From JAEUKH01 sp964447205 (lineage in GTDB: Bacteria > Myxococcota_A > Polyangia > Polyangiales > Ga0077539), in NCBI GenBank assembly GCA_964447205.1, contig CAYUSB010000026.1, positions 53,074 to 117,073 on the forward strand: DNA of 64,000 nucleotides. The letters are read 5' to 3'. The stretch's first letter is position 1. Every line of letters begins with the position of its first letter. The translations under genes and the position numbers were made by a program. Below, piece by piece: positions 1-9,186 of the stretch. The notes under the pieces were generated by a model. That model searched no databases and was not told the DNA's origin. It saw nothing but the letters and a program-made list of their open reading frames with translations.

Positions 1-615
1 CCCCCCGAGCCCGACCCCACGGCAGACCCTCCTGTCTCCCAGGAGCCTGCCTTGCGTCTCGTCCTGGAGGGCGGGCGGACGGTATCCGTCGACCCGCGGA
101 GCCCGCGCATGGAGACCCTCGTGCTCCCGTCGGGGGACGGGACGGCGACGGGCGGGATCCCGGTGGTCCTCGACCTGTCCCTGCGCACGGCCGAGGGCTC
201 GGCCAAACTGCGCGCGGCGGGGCTCGACCTGGAGGCCGTCCTGGCGCACGCCGTGGCGGCGGGGCATCCCGGGGGAGAGCACGGGGCGGGGGCCTTCGTG
301 CGGTTCTCGTTGTCGCGTCCGGAGGTCGAGGCCCTCGTGCCCGTGCCTGGCGAGGGGCCCGTGGAGCAGAGGTTGGCCGCGGCCGTCACGGGGACCCTCG
401 TACGCCTCGACCCCCAACGCGGCCTCGACGCCCTGCAACACACCGGAACCTCCCGGATCGCCGAGGTCCTCGACGCCCTCGACCGCCCCGACGGGGCCTA
501 CCCCCCGCACACCCCAGCCGAACGCGAGGCCCTCACCGTCGCCGGGGCCCGAAGCTGCGAGCGTTGTTCGATGCAGCTCGGGTGCAGGTTTGGCCTCGCC
601 GGAGGCCCCCCGTGA
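1..615 (+). CDS. AddB/RexB-like PD-(D/E)XK nuclease subunit, C-terminal part (partial at window edge)
   Basis: The frame is open from base 1 without a stop or clear start, so the gene begins outside the window; only about 204 C-terminal residues are visible. The end carries a Cys-x2-Cys-x5-Cys cluster (CERCSMQLGC), the pattern of the three distal cysteines of the iron-sulfur staple in AddB-type nucleases. A VVLDLSLRT segment sits where these nucleases have the D-x-K strand, with serine in place of the lysine, so this nuclease site may be inactive. The stop overlaps the GTG start of the next gene (GTGA at 612..615), and that gene encodes a UvrD-like helicase-nuclease, which fits an AddAB-type pair for processing double-strand breaks. 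Family assignment rests on the cysteine cluster and the partner gene; the domain core is too divergent to be certain. Confidence 0.6.
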   Translation, partial: PPEPDPTADPPVSQEPALRLVLEGGRTVSVDPRSPRMETLVLPSGDGTATGGIPVVLDLSLRTAEGSAKLRAAGLDLEAVLAHAVAAGHPGGEHGAGAFVRFSLSRPEVEALVPVPGEGPVEQRLAAAVTGTLVRLDPQRGLDALQHTGTSRIAEVLDALDRPDGAYPPHTPAEREALTVAGARSCERCSMQLGCRFGLAGGPP

Positions 616-3600
616 GGGCCCCCCACAACCCCCCGGGGCTCGTGTCGGCCGGGGCCGGGTCGGGCAAGACCTGGCGCATCGTGCGGACCCTGCTCGAACA
701 CGTCGAGGCCGGGGTCCCCGTCGAGCGCCTCGCGGCCGTGACCTTCACCGAAGCCGCCGCGGCCGAGCTCCAGTCCCGGCTCCGGGCGGGGCTCCGGGCG
801 GCCGGGCGTGTGGCCGAGGCGGGGCGGGTCGAGGCCGCCGCGATCTGCACGATCCACAGCTTCTCGCTCCTCCTCGTGCAGCGGTATCCCCTGGCCGCGG
901 GGCTCCCCCCGTCGCCCCACGTCCTCGACGAGGTGGCTGTCCGGGCCATGCTCCGGCGGCTCCTGGCGGGTCACCTGCGACGGGGCCTTGATCCCGCGCA
1001 GAGGGCCCTCCTCGACGCAGGCCTCGGCCCGGCCTTGGGCCTGTCGGCCAGAGGGTACGGCGACGGGGACACCCCCGAGGGGCGCCTCCAGGCCCTCGTC
1101 GAGGACGTGCTCGACAAGGCCCGTTCGTTGGCCATGTCCCCCGAGGCGGTGGAGGCCGAGGGAACCCGGGCTGCGGGCCGGGTGCGGGCTCTTCTGCCTC
1201 CCGCGGGCGACCCCGAGGCCCTGGAGGCTGCCTTCGGCGACGCCATGGTGGAGGCCTTCGCGTGGGCCGAATCCCAGCCTGGGGGGCCTCGACGGAAGGG
1301 CGACGCGGGCCTGCACGACGCCCTGCGCAGGATGGCCGCGGAGGCCACGGCCACCGCCCTCGACCACGCCCTCCTCCTTCACGCCACAGGGCGCACGAAG
1401 GGGGCCGACGCCGAGATCCCGGGGTTGTCGGCGGCGACGGGGGCCATGGTGCGGTCGCACCCGGCCCTGGGGCAGCGGGTGGCCGGGGTGATCGAGGCGG
1501 TGTTCGCCGTGGCCGCCGCGGTGTTGCGGGGCTACGCGGCCGAGAAGGAGTCCCTCGGGGCCCTCGATTTCGAGGACATGCAGCTCCGGGCCCTCGGGCT
1601 CTTGCAGGGGCGCCCGGGGGAGTCGGCCCCGTACGCGCCTCTCATCGCCGAGGCCCTCCCCGTGGTGGTGGTGGACGAGTTTCAGGACAGCGCCCCGCTG
1701 CAGTTTCAGCTCTTCGAGGCCCTGCGGGCCGCGGGGGCCCGGGTGACCTACGTGGGCGACTTGAAGCAGGGGATCTACGGTTTCCGCGGGGCCGACTCCT
1801 CCCTCTTCGGAGCCCTCCTGGCTCGGGCCCGGGAGCGCGGACACCCGACTGAGACCCTCGACCGATCGCGGCGCTCGCGCCCCGCCCTGGTGGCCCTGAC
1901 CAACGCGGTGTTCGGGCGTCTCCTCCCGCGGTTCGGGATGCCTTTCGACCCCCTCACGGCCGACAACGACTACACCCGGGGCCTGTGCCCCAAGGACGGT
2001 CCCTGCGTCGAGGTGGCGTGGTACGACCGGCCCCATCAGCACGGGTCGCGGCTGCGGGCCGGGGTCGCTCGGATCGAGGCCCTCCTCGGGTCGGGGGCCT
2101 CCGTGCTCGACCGGACTACGCGCTCGGCTCGACCGCTGCGAGCGGGGGACATCGCCGTCCTCGCGTACACCCACGCCGACCTCGGCCGTTGGGCCGAGGC
2201 CTTGCGGGCCCGCGGGATCGCCACGGAGCAGGAGGCCCCTGGGCTCTTCCGCACCCTGGAGGTCCGCCTCGCCCGGGCGTGGCTGGCGATGCTCTCGTCG
2301 CCCCGGGACAGCGCCGCGGCGGCCTCGGTGCTCCTGTCCGAGCTCTACGGGCTGTCCCAACGGGCGGTGGCCTCCCTGACCCTCGGGCGGGTGTCGGGGT
2401 CGCCCCGCCGGGCCTTGCAGCGCGACGCCGAGGACCCCGCGGCCTTTGGGTTGACCCCTGCCGAGCGCCGGGCCCTCGGCCGCTGCGCCGAAGACCTCGC
2501 CGTGTGCCGCGGGTGGCTGAGGCACCTGCCTCTGCCCGAGGCCGTCGAGCGTTGCCTCGGTCGGGTCGAGCTCGCGGCCCGGTTGTCGCTGCGGGCGGGG
2601 CCCCGCGAGGCCTCCCAGATTCGGGCCAACCTCGCTGCCGTGGTGGCCCAGGCCCACCAGATCGCCGACCGGGGAGACACCGCCCTGACCCTCTCGGGTT
2701 CGACCGGGGCCACCCTCGAGAACTTCCTCCTGGCCCTCGATCGTTCGGAGGCGAAGGACCTGTCCCAACCCCGGGTGGACGCGGGCCACGACGCGGTGCG
2801 CCTCGTGACCCTTCATGGGGCCAAGGGGATGGAGTACCCGGTGGTGGTCCTCGACATCCTCGGGCGCAAGCTCGAGCTTCGTCTGCCCCGGGTGGAGGCC
2901 CTCCGCCCCGGCGAGGACGGACCCGATGGGCGGGTCGACCCCGAGGGGCTCCTGGGCGAAGAGGCCCTGCGTCGGAGCGGGCTCCTGGTGGTCCCGGACA
3001 TCAACGTGGAGGAGCACCGGGCCGCGTTGAAGACGGCCTACCGCGGCGACGCCCGGCTGGTCGAGGAGTGGCTGCGGATCTTCTATGTGGCCGTCACCCG
3101 GGCCCGCGAGCACCTCGTGCTCTTGTGGCCCCAGGCCGGCGGGGGGACCACCCGGTACCTCCGCGACGTGGTGGTCCCGTGGGTCGAGCCGCCTCCCGCG
3201 GGAGGCCCCGAGGGCCCAGTGTCCCCGTGGATGGGGGTGGAGGTGCGGGCCTTTGCGCCGCCCGGCGAGGAGGCCGTCGGGCCGCGGGTCGCGGCGCCGC
3301 AGGTCGACCTCGGGGCCCTGGAGGCCCTGGTGGCGGCGGAGGCACCCGAGGCGATCGGGGACGAGGCCGAGGAGGAGGTTGGGGTCCTGGGTCTCGCCAC
3401 GGTGTCGCCCACCGAGCTCTGTCAGGTGTCCGACTGCCCCGAGGTCCCGCGGATCGCGCGGTTTGCCAAGGGCGAACGCCACGCCCTGGCCCGGGCTCAC
3501 GGGGTTCCGGTGACGGTGCGGCCGTTGCCCGATGCGCTCGCGGCGCGCAGGGCGGTTCCGGCTTCGGTGGGGCCTCCGCGGATCGGGCTCCTCGTGCACG

Positions 3601-4238
3601 CGGCCGTAGAGCGGGCGGCCCTCGGGCCTCGGAGCGTCGACGACCCGGTGGCCGATCGTGTCCTGGCGGCCCGGGTCCTGGCCGAGAAGGGGCAGATCGA
3701 CTCGGTGACGGCCCTCGAAGACCTGATCGTGGGCACTCTCGGGGCCTTGCGGGCGGCGGCGGGGGTTCTTGGGGCCAACGACGAGCCGGGGCGGGAGGTT
3801 CCGTTTGTGTTGGGGCTCGGGGGAGGGGCCTTGCAGGGGGTGATCGACCTGGTGGTCCCGACCGACCGGGGGGTGCACGTGGTCGACCTGAAGACCCACC
3901 TCTTGCCGGCGGGTTCGTTGGGGTTGTGGGCGGCGTACTACCAGCCGCAGCTTGATGCCTACGCCCTGGCCGTGGAGACCCTGTCGGGGCAGCGGGTTCT
4001 CGGGCGCCATCTGGCCGTGCCTGCGGCGGGGGCCCTGGTGACCCTCCCGGGCGACTTCGACGCGGACGAAGCCCGGGTGCGCCTCGGGCGCCTGGCCGAC
4101 ACCCTCGCCGCGGGCGTACGAGGCCCCGCCCGGGCGTGCGCGACCTGCGGGTGGAGCGACCTGTGCCGGGTGGGCCAGGCCGCCCGCAACGCCCCGCCAG
4201 GGGCTCAGGGCGCGGGCGCGGGGCCGGGGACGTCGTAG
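612..4238 (+). CDS. AddA-like ATP-dependent helicase/nuclease (UvrD/RecB family)
   Basis: 1208 residues from a GTG at 612 that overlaps the previous stop by 4 bp; an upstream ATG at 564 in frame adds 16 unlikely residues. SF1A helicase motifs occur in order: Walker A AGAGSGKT (13-20), motif II VDEFQDS (about 354-360), TLHGAKGMEYPVVV (about 734) and YVAVTRAREHLVL (about 825). The C-terminus carries a RecB-type nuclease: GVIDLVV...VHVVDLKTH (about 1077-1097) then YYQPQLDAY. A cysteine before it (ELCQVSDCP, about 935) and CATCGWSDLC after it suggest an Fe-S staple. The role is DNA end resection with the upstream subunit, in the cytoplasm. Odd: the P-loop begins only 13 residues from the start, so the usual N-terminal Q motif of UvrD-like helicases is missing. 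The 3' end overlaps the convergent gene by 34 bp. Confidence 0.85.
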   Translation: MRAPHNPPGLVSAGAGSGKTWRIVRTLLEHVEAGVPVERLAAVTFTEAAAAELQSRLRAGLRAAGRVAEAGRVEAAAICTIHSFSLLLVQRYPLAAGLPPSPHVLDEVAVRAMLRRLLAGHLRRGLDPAQRALLDAGLGPALGLSARGYGDGDTPEGRLQALVEDVLDKARSLAMSPEAVEAEGTRAAGRVRALLPPAGDPEALEAAFGDAMVEAFAWAESQPGGPRRKGDAGLHDALRRMAAEATATALDHALLLHATGRTKGADAEIPGLSAATGAMVRSHPALGQRVAGVIEAVFAVAAAVLRGYAAEKESLGALDFEDMQLRALGLLQGRPGESAPYAPLIAEALPVVVVDEFQDSAPLQFQLFEALRAAGARVTYVGDLKQGIYGFRGADSSLFGALLARARERGHPTETLDRSRRSRPALVALTNAVFGRLLPRFGMPFDPLTADNDYTRGLCPKDGPCVEVAWYDRPHQHGSRLRAGVARIEALLGSGASVLDRTTRSARPLRAGDIAVLAYTHADLGRWAEALRARGIATEQEAPGLFRTLEVRLARAWLAMLSSPRDSAAAASVLLSELYGLSQRAVASLTLGRVSGSPRRALQRDAEDPAAFGLTPAERRALGRCAEDLAVCRGWLRHLPLPEAVERCLGRVELAARLSLRAGPREASQIRANLAAVVAQAHQIADRGDTALTLSGSTGATLENFLLALDRSEAKDLSQPRVDAGHDAVRLVTLHGAKGMEYPVVVLDILGRKLELRLPRVEALRPGEDGPDGRVDPEGLLGEEALRRSGLLVVPDINVEEHRAALKTAYRGDARLVEEWLRIFYVAVTRAREHLVLLWPQAGGGTTRYLRDVVVPWVEPPPAGGPEGPVSPWMGVEVRAFAPPGEEAVGPRVAAPQVDLGALEALVAAEAPEAIGDEAEEEVGVLGLATVSPTELCQVSDCPEVPRIARFAKGERHALARAHGVPVTVRPLPDALAARRAVPASVGPPRIGLLVHAAVERAALGPRSVDDPVADRVLAARVLAEKGQIDSVTALEDLIVGTLGALRAAAGVLGANDEPGREVPFVLGLGGGALQGVIDLVVPTDRGVHVVDLKTHLLPAGSLGLWAAYYQPQLDAYALAVETLSGQRVLGRHLAVPAAGALVTLPGDFDADEARVRLGRLADTLAAGVRGPARACATCGWSDLCRVGQAARNAPPGAQGAGAGPGTS

Positions 4239-5137
4239 GCGCAGCGCAGCCCCAGCCAGGGCAGGCGGTCGGCGGGGCGTCGGAAGCGCCGCAGGGTGTT
4301 GCCGCGCCGGGCGAGGGGGAGGGCCGCGTCGCCCCCGCGGGCGATCCGCCAGGGCGAGCGGGCCGGGCCCCGGGGGTCGTCGAAGAGGAAGAGGCCGGAC
4401 TCGGTCTGCGGCGGGAGATCGTCGGTCGCGGCGTCGGCGAGGGCCCCGTCGGGGGCGGCCACGGCGTCGGTGAGGGCCGCGGCGTCGGGGTCGGGCAGGC
4501 GGGGCAAGGGGGGGTAGAAATCGCCTCCGTCCTCGACCCACTCGGCCACCGAACCCGCGAGGTCATAGACGCCCTCGGGGGTCATGTCGGCGGGGGCAGA
4601 GGCGTCGGGGATGGGGGCGGATTCGCCCCAGGCGTAGGGACGGTGGTCGGGCAACAGACCGGCGGCGGCCCGTTCCCACTCGGCCTCGGTGGGGAGGCGG
4701 CCGCGGCGGGCGGCGCAGTAGGCCCGGGCTTCGGACCAGGACACGCAGCGGGCCGGGGCCTCGTCGGGGGCCTCGCAGCCCATGGGGGGGCACCCTCCCG
4801 CGGCCACGCAGGCCCGCCATTGTCCCGCGGTGACCTCGCGGGCGTCGAGGGCGAAGGCCCGCAGCCGGGCGGCCCGGGGAGGGCCCTCGGCAAAACGAGC
4901 GTCGGGGGCGTGCCACCCCAACTGGGCGACCCCGCCCTCCATGCACACGCTGCCCGCCGGGAGGGTCCCACACGCCGCAGAGACCTGCAGGGCGGGGAGA
5001 GCCGGGGCGGAGGCGGCGTCAGGGCCCCGCGCAGCCCGCGGGCTCGCCGGGGGCGGGGCGGGCGGCGACCGGGGGCAGCCGAGGAGGAAGAGGGCGAGGG
5101 GGAGGAGGTCGTACGGGGCCCGACGGGTGACCTTCAC
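4205..5137 (-). CDS. FGE-sulfatase (SUMF1) domain lipoprotein
   Basis: 310 residues. The N-terminus is a lipoprotein signal (LLPLALFLLGC, cysteine about residue 21), followed by a Pro/Ala-rich linker. The rest matches the formylglycine-generating-enzyme-like fold seen in many secreted bacterial proteins: an LDAREVTAGQWRACV segment, RCVSWSEARAYCAARRGRLP-like core, TEAEWERAA, then DLAGSVAEWVED and a final GLRC. Many such domains bind ligands rather than oxidise sulfatases, so the role is unknown; it is probably an outer-membrane-anchored lipoprotein. Start ATG overlaps the stop of the upstream kinase gene by 4 bp, implying co-translation. It converges with the helicase gene, tail to tail, sharing 34 bp. 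Confidence 0.8.
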   Translation of the reverse strand: MKVTRRAPYDLLPLALFLLGCPRSPPAPPPASPRAARGPDAASAPALPALQVSAACGTLPAGSVCMEGGVAQLGWHAPDARFAEGPPRAARLRAFALDAREVTAGQWRACVAAGGCPPMGCEAPDEAPARCVSWSEARAYCAARRGRLPTEAEWERAAAGLLPDHRPYAWGESAPIPDASAPADMTPEGVYDLAGSVAEWVEDGGDFYPPLPRLPDPDAAALTDAVAAPDGALADAATDDLPPQTESGLFLFDDPRGPARSPWRIARGGDAALPLARRGNTLRRFRRPADRLPWLGLRCAYDVPGPAPAP

Positions 5138-6504
5138 GCGGGGTCTCCGTCGGGCGGGGTGTCGCGGTCACTGGGGTGATTTTGGTCCCAGATGGACTGC
5201 AGTTCGTCGGCGAACAGGTCGTCGGGCGGGGGGCGCTGGGTGGGGCCCTCGGGGTCGTCGGGGGCGCTCGGGCCCTGGCTAGGGTAGGCCCGGGGCATGA
5301 CGCTCGCGCGGCTGCTGGCGGCTTCGGCCGAGAGCACGGTCGACACCCCGAGGCGGGCTGGGAGCATCCCCTGCGAGGGGGCGGGCCCGAGCGGGGCCAC
5401 AGGAATCGCCGGAGCCCGCTGCCCCTCCTCCAACACCGGAACCGACCCCACCGCGAGCCCCCCCGACAGGTCGCGGATCGACTGCTGCATCGACGCGCTG
5501 GCCAGGAGGTTTTCGCTCGCGGCCACGGGCTCGTCCGACAGGGCGTACTCCAGGAGGGTCAGGAGCTCGCGCTCGATCTCGCGGGCCCACAGGGTCTTCA
5601 TCCAGTTGGCGAGGCGGGTCCGGCGGTACCCCGGGGCGTAGGCCCGCAGGAAGGTCACCAGGGCGTCGCGCAGGGCCCCGGCGCTCTCGTACCGCTGTCC
5701 CCGGTCGCGGGCCATGGCCGTCTCCACCACGGCCACGAGGGCGTCGGGGACGTGCGGGGCGATCTCCTTGAGGGCGGGGGGCTCGGCCCGGCGCACGGTG
5801 TAGATCAGCTCGACCTCGCTCTGGGCCGTGAAGGCGGGGGTGCCCGACAGGAGCTCGTAGAGCACGCTCCCGGCGCTGAAGACGTCGCTCTGACCGTTGA
5901 GCCGATCGTCCCCCTGGGCCTGCTCGGGCGACATGTACCGAACCTTGCCCTTGATGATCCCCTGGGCCGTGCGCTCGCGGTCGACGTCCGCCTTGGCGAT
6001 GCCAAAGTCAATGATCTTGACCGACCCGTCGTAGCTGACGAGGATGTTGGACGGCGAGAAATCGCGGTGCACGAGGCGCAGGGGGGTGCCCGTGTCGGTG
6101 GTGGCCACGTGGGCGTGCTCGAGGCCGTCGACGGCCCGGGCCATGAGGTACACCGCGTCGGCCACCTCCAGGGGGCGGCGCATCTGTTGGGCCCGGTAGA
6201 GGGTCGAGCGGAGGTCCTTGCCGTCGACGTGCTCCATGACGATGAAGTACTCGTCGCCGCTGCGCAGGAGCTCGTACACCTGCGCGATGTTGGGGTGCAC
6301 GAGGAGGGCCGAGAGCTGGTACTCGGCCACGAGCATCCGCACGAAGGCGGGGTCTTCAGCGTACATCTCCAGCACGCGCTTCATGGCCACGAGGCGCTCG
6401 TCGCCGTCGGCCTCGACGACCTTGGCGCGGTAGACGTCGGCCATGCCCCCCGAGGCCACGCGGTCGAGGAGGTGGTAGCGGCCTACGGGGCGCGAGCGCT
6501 TCAC
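5134..6504 (-). CDS. Eukaryote-like serine/threonine protein kinase
   Basis: 456 residues. Kinase domain from about residue 8: glycine loop VASGGMADVYRAK, lysine in VAMKRVL, catalytic loop VHRDFSPSNIL, metal-binding IIDFGIAKA and activation-segment end MSPEQ. The HRDFSPSN variant keeps the catalytic Asp and is common in myxobacterial kinases (family knowledge). The domain ends near 290; the remainder is low-complexity, Ser/Pro/Ala-rich, without a convincing membrane segment, so the kinase is probably cytoplasmic. It overlaps both neighbours by 4 bp (an exported small protein upstream, an FGE-domain lipoprotein downstream), so the three likely form one operon. Substrates are not evident. Confidence 0.9.
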   Translation of the reverse strand: MKRSRPVGRYHLLDRVASGGMADVYRAKVVEADGDERLVAMKRVLEMYAEDPAFVRMLVAEYQLSALLVHPNIAQVYELLRSGDEYFIVMEHVDGKDLRSTLYRAQQMRRPLEVADAVYLMARAVDGLEHAHVATTDTGTPLRLVHRDFSPSNILVSYDGSVKIIDFGIAKADVDRERTAQGIIKGKVRYMSPEQAQGDDRLNGQSDVFSAGSVLYELLSGTPAFTAQSEVELIYTVRRAEPPALKEIAPHVPDALVAVVETAMARDRGQRYESAGALRDALVTFLRAYAPGYRRTRLANWMKTLWAREIERELLTLLEYALSDEPVAASENLLASASMQQSIRDLSGGLAVGSVPVLEEGQRAPAIPVAPLGPAPSQGMLPARLGVSTVLSAEAASSRASVMPRAYPSQGPSAPDDPEGPTQRPPPDDLFADELQSIWDQNHPSDRDTPPDGDPA

Positions 6505-7112
6505 GGCGACAGGATCTCCAGGCGAGGGAGGTCTTCGGCGGGGCCTCCGAGCCCTGCGAAGTGGAGGGTGGGGCCGTCGGTCTCGACCCCGAGGGTAAAC
6601 TCAGCCGCGGGGTCTCGCAGCCGGGCCCGCAGGCTCGCCGTGACATCGACCCGCACCCCCGCCCGAACGCCCCCGGGGGCCACCGCCGCGCCGACGGGGG
6701 CGGGGTCCCAGCCTCCCCGGTCGTGGCCGCGGACGGTCACCCGCACGGCCTCTCGTGGGACCGGGCCCTCGGCGGCGGGGGCCATGGCGAGGATGGCTCG
6801 CTCGACCCCTTCGGGGCCCTCCAGGCCGAGGGAGGCGAGGTCGAAGCGCAGGACGAGGCGATGGCGCGAGGCCGGGAGCGATCGGTGAAGGCTCGGGCCC
6901 TCACCCTCGGGCATCGCGGCGATGGCCACGAGGGAGGCCCCGTGTTGGGCGAAGGGCGAGATCCCGTCCCAGCGGGCGACCCCGCAGGTGCGCCCGGGGC
7001 CGCAGGGAGACGTAGCCGCGGCGCACGAAGTAGCCACGAGAGCGAGCACAACCGCGGGGCGTCCGCGGGGGAGCCGCGGGGGGCGCGGCGGTCGCGGCTG
7101 GAGCGAGGACAC
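6501..7112 (-). CDS. Exported DNRLRE-like hypothetical protein
   Basis: About 203 residues from a GTG at 7112; another in-frame GTG at 7127 is equally possible, while the longer frame to 7259 runs through the divergent gene's start and is unlikely. The N-terminus has a basic stretch and a hydrophobic core ending ALVATSCAAA, a signal peptide that may be a lipobox. The body has HRLVLRFDLASLGL, ERAILAMAP and VDVTASLRARL segments, which recall the beta-rich DNRLRE-type modules found on extracellular proteins; this is a weak resemblance. It heads the kinase/FGE operon with a 4-bp overlap. The 68 bp between it and the divergent lipoprotein gene must hold both promoters. Confidence 0.6.
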   Translation of the reverse strand: MSSLQPRPPRPPRLPRGRPAVVLALVATSCAAATSPCGPGRTCGVARWDGISPFAQHGASLVAIAAMPEGEGPSLHRSLPASRHRLVLRFDLASLGLEGPEGVERAILAMAPAAEGPVPREAVRVTVRGHDRGGWDPAPVGAAVAPGGVRAGVRVDVTASLRARLRDPAAEFTLGVETDGPTLHFAGLGGPAEDLPRLEILSP

Positions 7113-7180
7113 AGGCCGTGGTAGCACCCGACGGATCTGTTCGCAGCATGGATCCTCTCTCGCACGCGGTGACCCCTTTG

Positions 7181-7705
7181 ATGCCGACGAAGACTCTCTC
7201 CCTGCTGGCCCTGACCGTGTCCCTGGCGGCGGGCTTCGGCTGCAAGCGCGAGGCCCCATCCACGGGGGCCCAAGGGCCGGCCGAGCCGACGGCCACAGCC
7301 ACGCCCGAGCCGACGCCCCCCCCGCCTCCGGGGACCCATCCCAACGAGGATCAGACCCCTTCGGGGCCGCGGGCCGAGCACGGGGAGAGTGATTTCGCCC
7401 TGGTGGCCGAGCTGGCGGCGGGCACCCCGGGCACGCTCTCGGTGGAGATCCGTGGGGCGGGCGGGTACCACGTCAACGAGCAGTATCCCATCGCGGTCGA
7501 CCTCGACGTGCGCAACGGGGCGACGGCCAAGCCCAACCTGCGACGGGCCGACGCGGTGGAGTACACCCAGGAGCGGGCGCGGTTTCGGGTTCCGGTGACG
7601 GCCCAGGGGCCGGGGACCACGGTGCGGGGGCGGGTTCGGTTTGCCGTGTGCTCGGCCGAAAACTGCGTGCCCAAGACGCAGAATTTCGCCGTGGCCTTGC
7701 CCTGA
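7181..7705 (+). CDS. Lipoprotein with DsbD N-terminal-like domain
   Basis: 174 residues. ATG at 7181 is chosen because it begins a clean lipoprotein signal (MPTKTLSLLALTVSLAAGFGC). A Pro/Thr-rich linker follows, then a beta-rich domain with GGYHVNEQYPIAVDLDV and an end FAVCSAENCVPKTQ. The C-x4-C pair in that last strand is the redox motif seen in the N-terminal periplasmic domain of the thiol:disulfide reductase DsbD; here the domain stands alone without the membrane part. The likely location is the periplasmic face of a membrane, perhaps as a thiol carrier. The channel gene begins 11 bp downstream, so the two may be co-transcribed. Confidence 0.65.
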   Translation: MPTKTLSLLALTVSLAAGFGCKREAPSTGAQGPAEPTATATPEPTPPPPPGTHPNEDQTPSGPRAEHGESDFALVAELAAGTPGTLSVEIRGAGGYHVNEQYPIAVDLDVRNGATAKPNLRRADAVEYTQERARFRVPVTAQGPGTTVRGRVRFAVCSAENCVPKTQNFAVALP

Positions 7706-7716
7706 TTCCGAGGCCC

Positions 7717-9144
7717 ATGGCCCGGGTGCGCGAGGCGGTCGACAAGGGTCTGCATCACCCGGTGACCGAGCTCGCCCTGGTGGGGCTCATCCTGGTGTCG
7801 GTGGGGCTCCTGGTGGCCGAGGCGGTGTTCGACCGCCATCTCAGGATCTACGCCCAACTGGAGCGCCTGGGCGACGCCATCACGTGGGTGTTCGTGGTGG
7901 AGCTCCTGGCGCGGTTCTGGGTGGCCCCGAAGAAGTCGCGGTTTTTCCGGCGGTACTGGGTGGACGTGCTGGCGGTGGTGCCCCTCGTGCGGCCCCTGCG
8001 GCTCTTTCGGGCTGTGCGCCTGCTGCGGCTCTTCCGGGCGGGGCTCCTGCTCAACCGGCGGCTGTCCACATTTCAGGGGGTGTTTCGTGGGGCGGCCTCG
8101 GAGTTCACCCTGCTCGGGACCCTCTCGGCCATCCTGGTGACGGCCGGGGCCGTGACGATGTACCTGGCCGAGCGGGGGGCCAACCCGGAGTTTGCGACCT
8201 TCCGACAAGGGGTATGGTTCAGCCTGTTCAGCGCCATCGGAGGCGAGCCCATCGGGGGTACGCCTGTGACGGAGACGGGGCGGGTGGTGACCCTGGTCTT
8301 GATGCTCGGAGGGCTCACCGTCTTCGGCGTCTTCGTGGGAACCATTTCTGCCAGCATGGTCGCGCGCCTGTCGCAGCGGATGAGGGTCAACGAGATGGAC
8401 ATCGACGAGCTCACCGGTCACATCGTCGTATGCGGGTGGAACCACTCGGGCCACACCATGCTCCACGAGCTCTTTACCTCACGGCAGGGCCCGCCCCCCG
8501 CGGTCGTTCTGGTCACCGAACAAGACGACCTCCCGCCCGACCTCGACCCCGCCCAGGTGCGCCGCGAGCTCCTCTACCACGTGCCCGGCGACTGCACCCG
8601 GGTGGAGGTCCTGGAGCGGGCGGGGGTGCGCCGGGCCAGCGCGGCCATCATCCTGTCCGACGCCACGGTCCCGACGCGCCCCGACCAGGACCGCGACGCC
8701 CGGACGGTGCTGGCGGGCCTCACCATCGAGCGCCTCACCGACAAGAAGATCTTCACCTGCGCCCAGCTCAACGACCGGCAGAACGAGTCGCTCCTGCGTA
8801 TGGCCGGGGTCGAGGAGATCGTGGTGACCCGCGAGTACGCGGGCTTCATCCTCGGGTCGGCGGGGCGCAACCTGGGCATGGTCACGGTCCTTGACGACCT
8901 CCTGACGGCCCAGCACGGCAACGCCTTCTGCCGCACGACCCTGCCGGCCGAGCTCGACGGGCAGACGGTGGAGGCCCTGCATGGGATCCTCCTGGAGCGC
9001 CACGGGGCCATCCTCGTGGCCTGGGGGCCAAGGGCCGGGGCGGGGTCGGGGGCGGGCAAGCTGCGGGTGAATCCGCCGCGCGAGACGCGGGTGTCGGCGG
9101 GCGACACCCTGGTGGTGATCGCGGAGGGGCCCCTGCGGTGGTGA
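7717..9144 (+). CDS. Six-helix ion channel with cytoplasmic RCK/TrkA-N domain, atypical filter
   Basis: 475 residues from ATG 7717, just after the previous stop; the frame stays open further upstream but would overlap that gene. The N-terminus reads as a voltage-sensor-type module: S1 (VTELALVGLILVSVGLLV), S2/S3, and an S4-like stretch with regularly spaced arginines (VRPLRLFRAVRLLRLFRAG). A pore region follows: S5, a pore helix VWFSLFSAIGG, then S6 (VVTLVLMLGGLTVFGVFVG). From about residue 233 is a Rossmann-type RCK domain (GHIVVCGWNHSGH) and a TrkA-C-like end. Where potassium channels have TVGYGD this one reads SAIGGEPIGG (residues 172-181), so potassium selectivity is doubtful. It is an inner-membrane protein. 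Confidence 0.8.
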   Translation: MARVREAVDKGLHHPVTELALVGLILVSVGLLVAEAVFDRHLRIYAQLERLGDAITWVFVVELLARFWVAPKKSRFFRRYWVDVLAVVPLVRPLRLFRAVRLLRLFRAGLLLNRRLSTFQGVFRGAASEFTLLGTLSAILVTAGAVTMYLAERGANPEFATFRQGVWFSLFSAIGGEPIGGTPVTETGRVVTLVLMLGGLTVFGVFVGTISASMVARLSQRMRVNEMDIDELTGHIVVCGWNHSGHTMLHELFTSRQGPPPAVVLVTEQDDLPPDLDPAQVRRELLYHVPGDCTRVEVLERAGVRRASAAIILSDATVPTRPDQDRDARTVLAGLTIERLTDKKIFTCAQLNDRQNESLLRMAGVEEIVVTREYAGFILGSAGRNLGMVTVLDDLLTAQHGNAFCRTTLPAELDGQTVEALHGILLERHGAILVAWGPRAGAGSGAGKLRVNPPRETRVSAGDTLVVIAEGPLRW

Positions 9145-9186
9145 GGGGGTTCCCAAAGGGGGCGGCGGTGTAGTACGACGCCGCGC

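Noticed and set aside
498..4541. 1347-codon open frame on the minus strand over the AddA gene
   Set aside because: A high-GC shadow frame: Arg/Pro/Gly-rich composition, no domain, and the opposite frame has clear helicase motifs.
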